Assembly (NCBI GenBank): GCA_013360445.1
Contig: JABWBP010000008.1
Coordinates: 1-64,000, forward strand
Direction of reading: 5' to 3'
Length of the DNA stretch: 64,000 nt
Origin: Calditrichaceae bacterium
Lineage (GTDB): Bacteria > Calditrichota > Calditrichia > RBG-13-44-9 > J075
This document shows, in pieces, positions 33,002 to 41,314 of the stretch. The number at the start of each line of letters is the position of its first letter. The stretch's first letter is position 1. The position numbers and the translations under genes were made by a program. A model generated the notes under the pieces. It had not been told where the DNA came from. It made no database searches and worked only from the letters and a program-made list of their open reading frames with translations.

Positions 33002-34201
33002 TCATTTTTTGAACAGGGCTTTCAAGGAAAGCAAACCGAGAAGCGGCCCCGCGCCCAACGGGATAAACAGATACTCAATATCTACCAAAGCGTGCAGAAA
33101 ATTAAGGAATTGGATGCTGACAATGGTAATCGCAAAACCGATGCTGATCACAATCGTCAACGCCGAGCCGACCAATTCTGGCGGTGCGGTGCGGGCGGTT
33201 AGCGCGGAGAATTGCGGAGAGTCTCCCACCACTACCATCCCCCACACGGTTAAAAGCACTAAAAACATCTCCTCGGGAAGCTCGAATAATAACGGCGAGA
33301 GCAGGCAGAACAGTCCGGAAAGCAACAAATGCACGAAAGCAACCGCGCAACTCCCGGCCTTGTGGGAGAGGAGGCCGCCGATGACGCAGCCGGCGCTGCC
33401 GGCGGCAATCACATAAAAAGACCAGCGCGAAACATCGATTCCGAAAGCAGGATTGCGCAGGGCGTAGGCGGATAATAAAACCGGGAGAAATGTCCATAGC
33501 GCGTAAAGCTCCCACATGTGCCCAAAATATCCGAAGGCCGCGGCGCGCAACTCTTTCACTTTAAAAATCGCCATTAGCGCCCGGGCATCAAAGCGGGCGC
33601 TTCTGCTTAAAAACGGGCCGTCGGGAACCAGCAAAAACATCAGAACGCCTCCGCCGGCGGCAATGCCGGAAACAATCCAGATAACCGTTTCCCAGGGAGC
33701 CGCCTGCCCGGTGCTTTTCAGAAAATGAGGGAATGCGGTTCCCAGTACCAGAGCGCCGACCAGAAATCCCAGGGCCTTCCCCAAACCCTTCCGATACCAG
33801 CCGGAGGCGATTTTCATCCCCACCGGGTAGATGCCCGCCAGGCAAATTCCGGTGATAAAGCGCAGCAAAAGCAAGGGAACGAATCCCCCGGCAAACCAGT
33901 AGATGCACAAATTGAAATACGCCCCCGAAAGCGAGCAGACGAAGAACACCTTTCGCGGGGAAAAGCGGTCGGAGATCATCAATATAGCGAAGCCGAGGGT
34001 GCCGGCAATAAATCCCAATTGCACCGCCGAGGCCACATGGGCTAAGGCGCTGTTATCCAACTGCCAAAGCGCTTGCAAATCTGGCAGGATAGCGTTGCCG
34101 GCGAACCATAAGGAAGTTCCGGCAAACTGGGAGAGAATAATCACCGGGAGGATTCGCGGCGGGCGTTTATGCGCAAGAGTGTTCGATGAATTTTTCGGCA
34201 T
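33002..34201 (-). CDS. Major facilitator superfamily transporter
   Basis: A 399-residue permease with about twelve hydrophobic helices. The first loop has the MFS motif in modified form (LMISDRFSPRKVF), and the helix 4-5 region reads LLLRFITGICLAGIYPVGMKIASGWYRKGLGKALGFLVGALVLG, as in proton-driven efflux or organic-solute carriers. Substrate is unknown. It starts at ATG 34201 and transcription diverges from the methyltransferase gene at 34570. Nothing in the sequence shows regulation. Confidence 0.88.
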   Translation of the reverse strand: MPKNSSNTLAHKRPPRILPVIILSQFAGTSLWFAGNAILPDLQALWQLDNSALAHVASAVQLGFIAGTLGFAILMISDRFSPRKVFFVCSLSGAYFNLCIYWFAGGFVPLLLLRFITGICLAGIYPVGMKIASGWYRKGLGKALGFLVGALVLGTAFPHFLKSTGQAAPWETVIWIVSGIAAGGGVLMFLLVPDGPFLSRSARFDARALMAIFKVKELRAAAFGYFGHMWELYALWTFLPVLLSAYALRNPAFGIDVSRWSFYVIAAGSAGCVIGGLLSHKAGSCAVAFVHLLLSGLFCLLSPLLFELPEEMFLVLLTVWGMVVVGDSPQFSALTARTAPPELVGSALTIVISIGFAITIVSIQFLNFLHALVDIEYLFIPLGAGPLLGLLSLKALFKK

Positions 34202-34569
34202 TTGATCTGTAAGGGCGTTTTAAAGTGAATTTTAGTATCATCGCCAATCGCGCCCAATATAAGTATTCGAGAGGCTTTATCAAACCCCCGGTGTGGCAGG
34301 AACTTTTTTTTGTGAACTTCCGGTATCTTTTGCCGTAGGCTACCACTTCACGAGAAATTTTGCGCCCTGCCGAGGCGTACACGCGACCTTCAATGCAAAC
34401 CATCCCGGCCAGCGGTTACAAAACAACCCCGGGCCGGTTTTTAAATTTCTAACCGCTTATTTTAAAACTACCTGGAATCTTAACTCCGGGGGCGCTTTGT
34501 TTTTTGGTACCCAGTTGAATATATGACCGGTTGCATTCATTAAGGATAAAAAACAAAAGGGGATCGCAA
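34202..34569. other. Divergent intergenic region with GC hairpin
   Basis: No gene is seen. A GC-rich inverted repeat, CCCGGCC ... GGGCCGG (about 34409-34440), is followed by TTTTTAAAT on the plus strand, like an intrinsic terminator or attenuator ahead of the methyltransferase gene. A GGGGATCG stretch before 34570 may serve as ribosome-binding site. Confidence 0.4.
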
Positions 34570-35376
34570 ATGAAACGATTTCTGATATTGCTCTATGGGA
34601 CGTTGAATTATCTGATGTTCCTGGGCGTGTACCTGTATTTCATCGCGTTTGTAGGCGATTTTGCGGCGCCGAAAACCGTGAACAGCGGCGCGGCTGCCTC
34701 GCTCCCGGGGGCGCTGGCCATCAATTTTCTGCTAATTTCTCTCTTTGCCGTGCAGCACAGCGTGATGGCGCGGCGGGGTTTTAAACGCTGGTGGATCAAG
34801 ATCATTCCCCAATCCATAGAGCGCAGCACTTTCGTCTTCATTACCAACCTTATCCTGATTCTGCTGATGTGGCAGTGGCGCCCCCTGCCGCAGGTAGTCT
34901 GGTCGGTGGAACATCCCATTGCTTCGGCCATTCTCTACAGCCTGTTCGGCGCAGGATTTGCCCTGGCGGTGCTCTCCAGCTTTTTGATCAATCATTTTGA
35001 ATTGTTCGGATTGCAGCAGGTTTACCGGGAGTGGCGGCAGAAAGCCTTCACCGCGCCTCCGTTCCAGACGCCCTGGGTTTACAAAATTATCCGCCACCCC
35101 ATGCAGGCGGGGCAGATTCTGGGCCTGTGGGCCATTCCGCTGATGACCGCCGGGCATTTGGTGTTGGCATTGGGAATGACGGTTTATATTTTCATCGGGA
35201 TTTATTTTGAAGAACGCGACCTGGTGCGGAATTTCGGGCAGCGGTATCTGGATTACCGCAAAGAAGTGCCGAAGCTGATTCCGGTTCTCAAAACGGCTAA
35301 GATTAAACGGAACGATGGGGAAGCGTCGCCGGAAAAGGCGGTGAACACGGCAAAGGCTTCCGAAGAGGCTGCGTAG
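34570..35376 (+). CDS. Methanethiol S-methyltransferase-like membrane enzyme (MddA/NnrU type)
   Basis: A 268-residue membrane protein with five or six helices. The MddA signature is clear: LLISLFAVQHSVMARRGFKRWWIKIIPQSIERSTFVFITNLILILLMWQWRPLP, then YKIIRHPMQAGQILGLWAIPLMTAGHL and YFEERDLVRNFGQRYLDYRKEVPKLIP, the last two being the isoprenylcysteine-methyltransferase-type SAM site. Known relatives methylate methanethiol to dimethyl sulfide using SAM. Start chosen at ATG 34570 because the preceding codons are not conserved. A polar tail of about 30 residues ends the protein. Confidence 0.85.
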   Translation: MKRFLILLYGTLNYLMFLGVYLYFIAFVGDFAAPKTVNSGAAASLPGALAINFLLISLFAVQHSVMARRGFKRWWIKIIPQSIERSTFVFITNLILILLMWQWRPLPQVVWSVEHPIASAILYSLFGAGFALAVLSSFLINHFELFGLQQVYREWRQKAFTAPPFQTPWVYKIIRHPMQAGQILGLWAIPLMTAGHLVLALGMTVYIFIGIYFEERDLVRNFGQRYLDYRKEVPKLIPVLKTAKIKRNDGEASPEKAVNTAKASEEAA

Positions 35377-35443
35377 GTGAAAATGGTTCCGGTTAGAATT
35401 TCTGAGCATTAAAGCCGCAAAACCAATACTGGAGGAATCACAC

Positions 35444-35920
35444 ATGATAATAACTCCCCCACTGCGCGCCACGCGCACGTACGTCCAGCGCCTGGTCGCC
35501 GAACCCGAGAGGGTGTTCCCCCTGCTCTGCCCGGTTCGCGAGGCAGACTGGATCGAGGATTGGGACCCGCTGGCAGTGTTTACCAACTCCGGGGTCGCGG
35601 AACAGGATTGCGTATTCATAACCGCCGGGCAGCCGAATAACGCCGTCTGGTACATTACCCGCCTCGAGCCGGAAAAGGGATTTGTGGAGATGCTGAAAAT
35701 TACCCCGGACGTGACCGCCTGTAAGCTGACGATTCAACTGCGCGCCGCGCCGGAGGGCTCGGAAGCGGAAGTCACCTACTCCCATACCAGCCTCGGTCCC
35801 CGGGGCGACGCCTTTGTCGCCTCTTTCACCGAAGAATACTACCGGGAGTTCATGCGCGAGTGGGAAGAGCAGATCAACCACTACTTGCGGCACGGCAGGA
35901 TGCTTCGTAAAGCGAACTGA
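35444..35920 (+). CDS. SRPBCC-fold protein
   Basis: A 158-residue protein with the START/SRPBCC pattern: an N-terminal strand and helix (RTYVQRLVAEPERVFPLLCPVREADWIEDWDP), a run of beta strands (CVFITAGQPNNAVWYITRLEPEKGFVEMLKITPDVTACKLTIQLRAAPEGSEAEVTYSHTSLG), and a long C-terminal helix (TEEYYREFMREWEEQINHYLRHG). Such folds bind hydrophobic ligands or act in lipid/polyketide chemistry; the ligand here is unknown. GGAGG lies 11 bases before the ATG. It follows the methyltransferase gene by 67 bases and may share its transcript. Confidence 0.75.
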   Translation: MIITPPLRATRTYVQRLVAEPERVFPLLCPVREADWIEDWDPLAVFTNSGVAEQDCVFITAGQPNNAVWYITRLEPEKGFVEMLKITPDVTACKLTIQLRAAPEGSEAEVTYSHTSLGPRGDAFVASFTEEYYREFMREWEEQINHYLRHGRMLRKAN

Positions 35921-35971
35921 AAACAGGGTTTGGCGGCTATACCTTTTGCCCCTTCTTGATCTGGAGTTTTT

Positions 35972-36331
35972 ATGAGACCGAAAGAGTTAGTTGAAAAATG
36001 GGTGGAAGCATTCAACACCGCTGATGCAGAGTCAATTGCGGAATTCTACGCGGAAGATGCCATCAACCATCAGGTGGCGGAATCGCCGGTGGAGGGGAAA
36101 GCGGCGATTAAAGAAATGTTTCGCAGAGAATTTGTACAGGCGGATATGATCTGCATCGTGGAAAATATTTTCGAGGATGGGGAATGGGCCATCCTGGAGT
36201 GGAAAGACCCGTTGGGTCTGCGGGGCTGCGGTTTCTTTCATGTGAAAGAAGACAAAATCATCTTCCAACGCGGGTACTGGGATAAATTATCGTTTTTAAG
36301 AATGCACAATCTGCCAATGCCGACGGAGTGA
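35972..36331 (+). CDS. SnoaL-like / NTF2-fold protein
   Basis: A 119-residue protein with the NTF2 fold of the SnoaL group: ELVEKWVEAFNTADAESIAEFYAEDAINHQVAESPVEGKAAIKEMF is the standard opening, and the closing strands HVKEDKIIFQRGYWDKLSFLRMHNLP are normal. Family members are small cyclases, isomerases or ligand binders; the activity of this one cannot be told. It starts 51 bases after the SRPBCC gene on the same strand. Confidence 0.85.
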   Translation: MRPKELVEKWVEAFNTADAESIAEFYAEDAINHQVAESPVEGKAAIKEMFRREFVQADMICIVENIFEDGEWAILEWKDPLGLRGCGFFHVKEDKIIFQRGYWDKLSFLRMHNLPMPTE

Positions 36332-36379
36332 AAGCAGCATTACAAATAAATGTAAGGGGTGAAAATTCAAGAATAAAAC

Positions 36380-37363
36380 ATGAAGATTTCACGGGGCGTT
36401 TTCATCATACTTTTTCTCTTTTTGGAGCATAATTCTCAAATGTTCAACCCGGCGGCTCTCTATGCTCAAACCGTGAAAAACGAGGGGCATCACCAGGTTG
36501 TTTTGGCGCTCAAGAACGGTTTTTCCGAAGACGGCGCGGTTACGCCGGAATGGATAGAAGCGCTGCGTTGCCTGCGGCATCAGCCGGGCATTTCCGCCGG
36601 GCAGTTCGGCCAGAAAACCCTCAGCGCAGAGGAAACAGCGTGGGCAAATCTGATCAAAACCAAAATGCCGGTGTGGGCGGCCATGACGGACTCTTTGGCA
36701 ATCCCCTTCAGGGCCATAACGCCCCCGGGTACGGTGACAATTTTGTTGGGCAACCCGGGCGGGGAGGATGCTTTTGTGTATAAGGACTCCACGATTTGTT
36801 TTGATCTCAACAGGCTCCATCATGAATACGGAGATGCCCTTACCGCGATTAATATTGACCGCATCGACCGTTTCTTCGCCCATGAATTTACCCACGTGTT
36901 GCACAAAGCCTGGCGGAAACAGCATCCGGTAGAACTTGAATCGCCGTTTGATGATGCCTTATGGGATTGTTTAACCGAGGGGTTAGGAAACTACCGCTCG
37001 CTTTCGGATAAATGGGTGACGGAAAACGGAACGTTGACCGATCACGCCAGGGTGGTTCTCAGCCGCTTGCAGCCGGTATTCGTTCAGCGAATCTCCGCGC
37101 TGCGCCATGCCGGCGATGAGGAAGCGGCAAAATTGATGGAAGGGCTGTCAATGGGCCCGTTTGAGCAAAAGTGGGGCGCGTTAACCGTGGCGCTCTGGCT
37201 GGCGCAGGAAGCCCAGGGAGACGATGCCAACCTGCAAAAATGGGTAGAAGCGGGGCCTGAAGGGATTCTGACATTGGCGCAAAAATATCTTCCGGGGGAA
37301 TTGAAAGGAACAATACGAAATACCGCGGAAAGGGGAAATACACCTGCTGCCGGTTTTGACTAA
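36380..37363 (+). CDS. Exported gluzincin-like metallopeptidase
   Basis: A 327-residue protein with an N-terminal signal (SRGVFIILFLFLEHNS...ALYAQ). It carries a zinc motif H168-E-F-T-H172 in IDRIDRFFAHEFTHVLHKAWRKQ, with a third ligand probably Glu200 in CLTEGLGNYRSL, the DUF2268-like or gluzincin spacing. It is likely periplasmic or secreted. Substrate unknown; no sorting domain at the C-terminus. Its last four bases overlap the 3' end of the convergent hicA gene. Confidence 0.7.
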   Translation: MKISRGVFIILFLFLEHNSQMFNPAALYAQTVKNEGHHQVVLALKNGFSEDGAVTPEWIEALRCLRHQPGISAGQFGQKTLSAEETAWANLIKTKMPVWAAMTDSLAIPFRAITPPGTVTILLGNPGGEDAFVYKDSTICFDLNRLHHEYGDALTAINIDRIDRFFAHEFTHVLHKAWRKQHPVELESPFDDALWDCLTEGLGNYRSLSDKWVTENGTLTDHARVVLSRLQPVFVQRISALRHAGDEEAAKLMEGLSMGPFEQKWGALTVALWLAQEAQGDDANLQKWVEAGPEGILTLAQKYLPGELKGTIRNTAERGNTPAAGFD

Positions 37364-37584
37364 AGTAGATCCACGAACTCATCAACCGTCAAACCGGCTT
37401 CGCGTATGATGCTGCGCAAAGTGCCTTTCGCGATTTCCTTATGGTTTGGTACGGTAACGCGGCGAAATGGAGCGAAGGCTTGGCGCAAAACGATATGGCT
37501 ACCGCGTTGATGATCAAATTCATATCCGATTTTCGCCAGGGCCTTGATGACATCTTGCCCGGATACTACCGGCAGCTTGCTCAT
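37360..37584 (-). CDS. hicA: HicA toxin
   Basis: A 74-residue double-stranded-RNA-binding-fold toxin that cleaves mRNA independently of ribosomes. The signature is complete: SGQDVIKALAKIGYEFDHQRGSHIVLRQ with the catalytic His in R-G-S-H, and RRVTVPNHKEIAKGTLRSIIREAGLTVDEFVDLL. ATG start overlaps the hicB stop by four bases. Order hicB-hicA, the less common of the two hic arrangements. Confidence 0.95.
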   Translation of the reverse strand: MSKLPVVSGQDVIKALAKIGYEFDHQRGSHIVLRQAFAPFRRVTVPNHKEIAKGTLRSIIREAGLTVDEFVDLL

Positions 37585-37787
37585 ATTTCAATCACTTCTT
37601 CCGTTATCGGAGGAGGTATCGGTTCACCATGCTTCTCCAGACTTTCGATATAAGCCTGAATGGCCTCGCGGGCATTGATGAGCGCTTCTTTGCGAGTGGC
37701 GCCCTGGCTAATGCACCCTGGCAAAGAAGGAACCGTGGCAACATAAACGCCGTCTTCATCTTGCTCAATCAAGACGCGATATTTCAT
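37581..37787 (-). CDS. hicB: HicB-type antitoxin
   Basis: A 68-residue protein with the partially degraded RNase H-like fold of HicB: YRVLIEQDEDGVYVATVPSLPGCISQGATRKEALINAREAIQAYIESLEKHG. The short form lacks the C-terminal DNA-binding domain seen in longer HicB proteins, so it may not repress its own promoter. It overlaps hicA by four bases. Confidence 0.95.
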   Translation of the reverse strand: MKYRVLIEQDEDGVYVATVPSLPGCISQGATRKEALINAREAIQAYIESLEKHGEPIPPPITEEVIEI

Positions 37788-37924
37788 AATCTTACTCCCG
37801 GTTTTCCTTTAGGTTGAATATAAGAACCCGGGAAAAGATTTGCAAAGAGCAATTTGAGGACAGCCATAACATACCAACCGCCGGGATGTTAAAATCCGGG
37901 AGGTTAAAAAAGGAGGCCATTATT

Positions 37925-38266
37925 ATGTCAATAACCATAAATTTCGATTTATCAAAAACACAAAAGATTGTGTTGTGGTGCGCGGCGGCCATCGGGTTGT
38001 TGGGAATAAACGGTCTGTTTTTGTATTCCGTCATATTCCGGCCGGAACTGATGCAGGCCGCGCAGTCAAATCTCTACTCCCTGGCCTTTATTCTGGAAGC
38101 GTTCGTGCTGCTGCCCCTGTTCTGCTACCTGATTGCTGCGGCAAAACTCAAATCCCCGGGTTGGATCGGCTTTCTGCTGTTATCCCTGGCGGGCAGCCTG
38201 GCGTTCAGCATTCCTTTTAGTATTTTGCTGTGGAACCGGCGGGGAAAAGCGAATGAAGGAGAATAA
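37925..38266 (+). CDS. Small membrane protein of unknown function
   Basis: A 113-residue protein with three predicted membrane helices (KIVLWCAAAIGLLGINGLFLYSVIF, LYSLAFILEAFVLLPLFCYLIAA, WIGFLLLSLAGSLAFSIPFSILLW). Start chosen at ATG 37925, preceded by AAGGAGG at 37910-37916; the frame is open further upstream but without a signal. It is followed after 2 bases by a monooxygenase-like gene, so the two are probably cotranscribed. No family recognised. Confidence 0.75.
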   Translation: MSITINFDLSKTQKIVLWCAAAIGLLGINGLFLYSVIFRPELMQAAQSNLYSLAFILEAFVLLPLFCYLIAAAKLKSPGWIGFLLLSLAGSLAFSIPFSILLWNRRGKANEGE

Positions 38267-38268
38267 TA

Positions 38269-38565
38269 TTGTTTGCTTACATTTGGGAATACATTATCCG
38301 CGGGGATAAACGGGAGGATTTTCTGCGCTACTATGAACCGGAAGGCGTCTGGGCGGCCTTTTTCCAAAAAGGGGAAGGATACATCCGCACCGAATTGTTA
38401 GAAGACGCGGAAAATCCCCAACGCTTCCTCACCATTGATTATTGGAGATCAAAAGCGGATAGAGACGCTTTCCGGAAAAAACACGCACAGGAATTTGAAA
38501 AGATTGACAAAACCTGTGAATCATTCCCCCGCTCGGAACGGTTTTGGGGTGATTTTAACTGCTAA
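38269..38565 (+). CDS. Antibiotic-biosynthesis-monooxygenase-fold protein
   Basis: A 98-residue single-domain protein of the dimeric alpha-beta-barrel (ABM) fold: FAYIWEYIIRGDKREDFLRYYEPEGVWAAFFQKGEGYIRTELLEDAENPQRFLTIDYWRSKADRDAFRKKHAQEFEKID is the typical strand-helix-strand pattern with W and Y landmarks. TTG 38269 is the only start near the domain edge, two bases after the stop of the membrane protein. Activity unknown; many relatives are not oxygenases. Confidence 0.82.
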   Translation: MFAYIWEYIIRGDKREDFLRYYEPEGVWAAFFQKGEGYIRTELLEDAENPQRFLTIDYWRSKADRDAFRKKHAQEFEKIDKTCESFPRSERFWGDFNC

Positions 38566-38590
38566 TGCCAATCACGAGTCGGTTTTTTTA

Positions 38591-38668
38591 GCCACCAAGA
38601 CACCAGGAAAGCACCAAGAATTTAATCAGAAAACTTTGTGCAACTTGGTGGTTTTGTGTCTTGGTGGC
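38591..38668. repeat. Inverted-repeat element, CCACCAAGACAC family
   Basis: Perfect 13-bp terminal inverted repeats GCCACCAAGACAC (38591-38603) and complement (38656-38668) enclose internal CACCAAG / CTTGGTG units. The 8-nt unit ACCAAGAC also forms the array at 51022-51087. The remainder of 38566-38948 shows no gene; an AGGAGG-like site precedes the decarboxylase start. Confidence 0.7.
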
Positions 38669-38948
38669 AATAAATCAAGATAGATGTCCTCAAAGCGCGC
38701 AACCCAACTGAGCACGGAAAACTGGTGGAGCAATGGGCGCGGGCGGTTTGGAGCGCCTGGGCGCCGCATCATAAGGCTATCCGGCGACTGGCGTCGCCGC
38801 TATAGTAAAGGTTCTGAAAAGACACGGATAAACTATAAGCGCAGCCTTAATCCAAACGATAACCTGTCAATAAAAAATTTTCTTATAGTAAATGAACACT
38901 GCGAAGTATATTTCGAAATAAGCTCATAACGAACCCGGAGGAATATGT

Positions 38949-40481
38949 ATGGCAAAAACAGACCCCCAGGAGGCGCTGCGCAACCGCAAAGCGCCGATAG
39001 ACATGACGCCGGATGAATTTCGCAAAACCGGCTACCAGGTGGTGGACCGGATTGCGGAATTTCTGGGCTCCCTGTCCCGCCGCCCTGTAACCCCGGGTGA
39101 ATCGCCGGAAAAAATTCGCGCGTTGCTGGGCAACGGATCAATCCCACTGCAAGGCGCGGCGCCCGATCACCTGTTTAAAGAAGCGGCAGACCTGCTGTTC
39201 GACCATTCGCTGTTCAACGGCCACCCGCGATTTTGGGGGTATATTACCGCATCCCCCTCGCCGGTCGGGATGTTAGGCGATTTGCTGGCTGCCGCGATAA
39301 ACCCCAACGTGGCCGCCTGGGTGCTTTCGCCGATGGCTACCGAAATCGAGGCGCAGGCAATCCGCTGGATCGCGGAATTGATCGGTTACCCGGTTAGTTG
39401 CGGCGGGTTGATGGTCAGCGGCGGCAACATGGCAAATTTTGTGGGATTTTTGGCCGGGCGCACCGCAAAAGCGCCCTGGAACATCCGGGAACAGGGGCTT
39501 GGCGGCGGCGCTCAACAACCGTTAGTTTATGTTTCCAAAGCCACCCATACCTGGATCGAAAAAGCCGCCGACCTGTTCGGCCTGGGCGCAAAGGCAATCC
39601 GCTGGGTCGAAACCGGCGCAGATCAACAAATGAGCATCGAAGCCCTGGAAAAACAAATTGCCGCCGACCGGGCCGGAGGATATTTGCCGTTCATGGTGGT
39701 GGGCGCTGCCGGCACGGTCGGCGTCGGCGCCATCGATCCGCTGCCGGAAATTGCCGCAATTTGCCGGGAACAGAATCTCTGGTTTCACGTGGACGGCGCG
39801 TACGGCGCGCCCGCCGCGGCGCTGCCGGAAGCGCCTGCCGGGCTGCGGGGATTGGCGGCGGCGGACTCCATCGCGCTGGACCCCCACAAGTGGCTTTACA
39901 ACCCCCTGGAAGCGGGCTGCGTTTTGGTGCGCGATCCCCAGGCGCTTGTCAACACCTTCAGCTTTCACCCCGAGTATTACAATTTCGATAACACCAGAGG
40001 AGACCAGGCCGCCCTCAATTATTACGAATTCGGCCCCCAGAATTCCCGCGGCTTCCGGGCGTTAAAAGTGTGGCTGGGGCTGCGCCACGTGGGAAAAGAG
40101 GGCTATATTCAAATGATGCGCGAGGACATCGCACTGGCGGAAGAATTGTATAAACTTGTGGATTCCCATACGGAACTTCAAGCGCTCACCCATAACCTCA
40201 GTATCACAACTTTCCGTTACATTCCCTCCGGGCTGGCAAGCGGTGATCCCGCAACAGAGGAGTATCTGAACAAATTGAATCTGGAATTATTGAACCGGCT
40301 GCAAGCAGGGGGTGAGGCTTTTGTATCCAATGCAGTGATTGACGGCAAATATCTTTTGCGCGCCTGTATCGTCAATTTCCGCACTACTTTGAACGACGTC
40401 GAGGCGCTGCCGGAGATCGTCGTCCGCCTGGGGCGAGAGCTGGATGCGCAGATGCGCGGGGAATTTCTGGAGGTTGGATAA
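38949..40481 (+). CDS. PLP-dependent group II amino-acid decarboxylase
   Basis: A 510-residue pyridoxal-phosphate enzyme of the aromatic-amino-acid/tyrosine/glutamate decarboxylase superfamily. The coenzyme site is complete: stacking His200 in SKATHTWIEKA, Asp282 in WFHVDGAYGAPA, and Lys314 in SIALDPHKWLYNP. The N-terminal swap domain (MTPDEFRKTGYQVVDRIAEFL) and the substrate-loop region HPRFWGYITASPSPVGMLGDLLAAAINPNVAAWVLSP fit the aromatic-L-amino-acid branch. Exact substrate cannot be assigned. A GGAGG site lies 6 bases before the ATG. It stands as a single gene, with a 220-base gap (nothing recognised in 40482-40702) before the pentapeptide gene. Confidence 0.93.
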   Translation: MAKTDPQEALRNRKAPIDMTPDEFRKTGYQVVDRIAEFLGSLSRRPVTPGESPEKIRALLGNGSIPLQGAAPDHLFKEAADLLFDHSLFNGHPRFWGYITASPSPVGMLGDLLAAAINPNVAAWVLSPMATEIEAQAIRWIAELIGYPVSCGGLMVSGGNMANFVGFLAGRTAKAPWNIREQGLGGGAQQPLVYVSKATHTWIEKAADLFGLGAKAIRWVETGADQQMSIEALEKQIAADRAGGYLPFMVVGAAGTVGVGAIDPLPEIAAICREQNLWFHVDGAYGAPAAALPEAPAGLRGLAAADSIALDPHKWLYNPLEAGCVLVRDPQALVNTFSFHPEYYNFDNTRGDQAALNYYEFGPQNSRGFRALKVWLGLRHVGKEGYIQMMREDIALAEELYKLVDSHTELQALTHNLSITTFRYIPSGLASGDPATEEYLNKLNLELLNRLQAGGEAFVSNAVIDGKYLLRACIVNFRTTLNDVEALPEIVVRLGRELDAQMRGEFLEVG

Positions 40482-40702
40482 ATATCCATGGAAGGCAAAT
40501 CCCGGCTTATCCGGTATTACCCTCCAATCAAAACGCAACTATTAACCCTCAACAAGCACATCATTTACCCCCTCCCGAATCTCTCCCTGCCGGCTATCCC
40601 CAAAAAACTCCTTTTTTCTTTCCTAATTTTCCTTTTAAATGATAAATTCTCCCGGTTCTTTGGAATGAAGAACCCCCTGTAAGGCGAAGCTTCGGAAACG
40701 AT

Positions 40703-41314
40703 ATGGCAGATGAAACCCATCTAATCATCCTGCGCCAGGGCGTGGAAGCCTGGAACCGCTGGCGGGAGGAACATCCGGAAATCTTACCGGACCTGAGCGA
40801 AGCAGAGTTACGGCGCTTGAATCTCCGCAAGGCCGATCTCCGGGGCGTTAACCTCCACCGCGCTTACCTGCGCGAGGCCGATCTTTCCTGGGCGGACCTG
40901 CGAAAAACCGACCTGGGCTGGGCGGAGATGGTGCATACCAACCTGCGCGGCGCAGATTTACGGGAGGCGGACTTGCGCGGGGTGGATTTCCGGGGGGCTT
41001 ACTTAGGCTGGGCGGATTTGCGGGAAGCCAACCTGGCCAATGCTTTCCTGGGCGAAGCCACGCTTCACCGCGCTTATCTCAACGAAGCGATCCTGCGCGG
41101 GGTTGTTTTTCGCAAAACCGACCTCAGCGGCGCTTACCTGGAAGAGGCTAAATTCCTCAATGCCCGGCAAATTGCCCAGGTACAAACCCTGTACCAGGCG
41201 ACCCTGGAGCCGGGGCTGGCGGCCAAAATCAAAAGTCTCGATCCGGGTTTGTTCGAGAAGCCGGGGGTAAACAACGCTGCGGCAGGAGAGGAGGAGCAAG
41301 CCGGCGATGGCTGA
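40703..41314 (+). CDS. Pentapeptide-repeat protein
   Basis: A 203-residue protein. The N-terminal segment LIILRQGVEAWNRWREEHPEILPDLSEAEL is the lead found before pentapeptide repeats in TIR-associated proteins. Residues about 35-150 are roughly twenty A(D/N)LxX repeats (NLRKADLRGVNLHRAYLREADL...), which build a right-handed beta-helix. The C-terminal 40 residues are a helical linker (LYQATLEPGLAAKIKSLDPGLF). The 3' end overlaps the TIR-domain gene by 8 bases, so the two are translationally coupled; the beta-helix may serve as scaffold or sensor for that effector. Confidence 0.88.
   Translation: MADETHLIILRQGVEAWNRWREEHPEILPDLSEAELRRLNLRKADLRGVNLHRAYLREADLSWADLRKTDLGWAEMVHTNLRGADLREADLRGVDFRGAYLGWADLREANLANAFLGEATLHRAYLNEAILRGVVFRKTDLSGAYLEEAKFLNARQIAQVQTLYQATLEPGLAAKIKSLDPGLFEKPGVNNAAAGEEEQAGDG

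Noticed and set aside
34732-35655. A 307-codon minus-strand frame opposite the MddA-like gene.
   Set aside because: The plus strand has a complete membrane enzyme with recognised motifs; the antisense frame is basic and low in structure.
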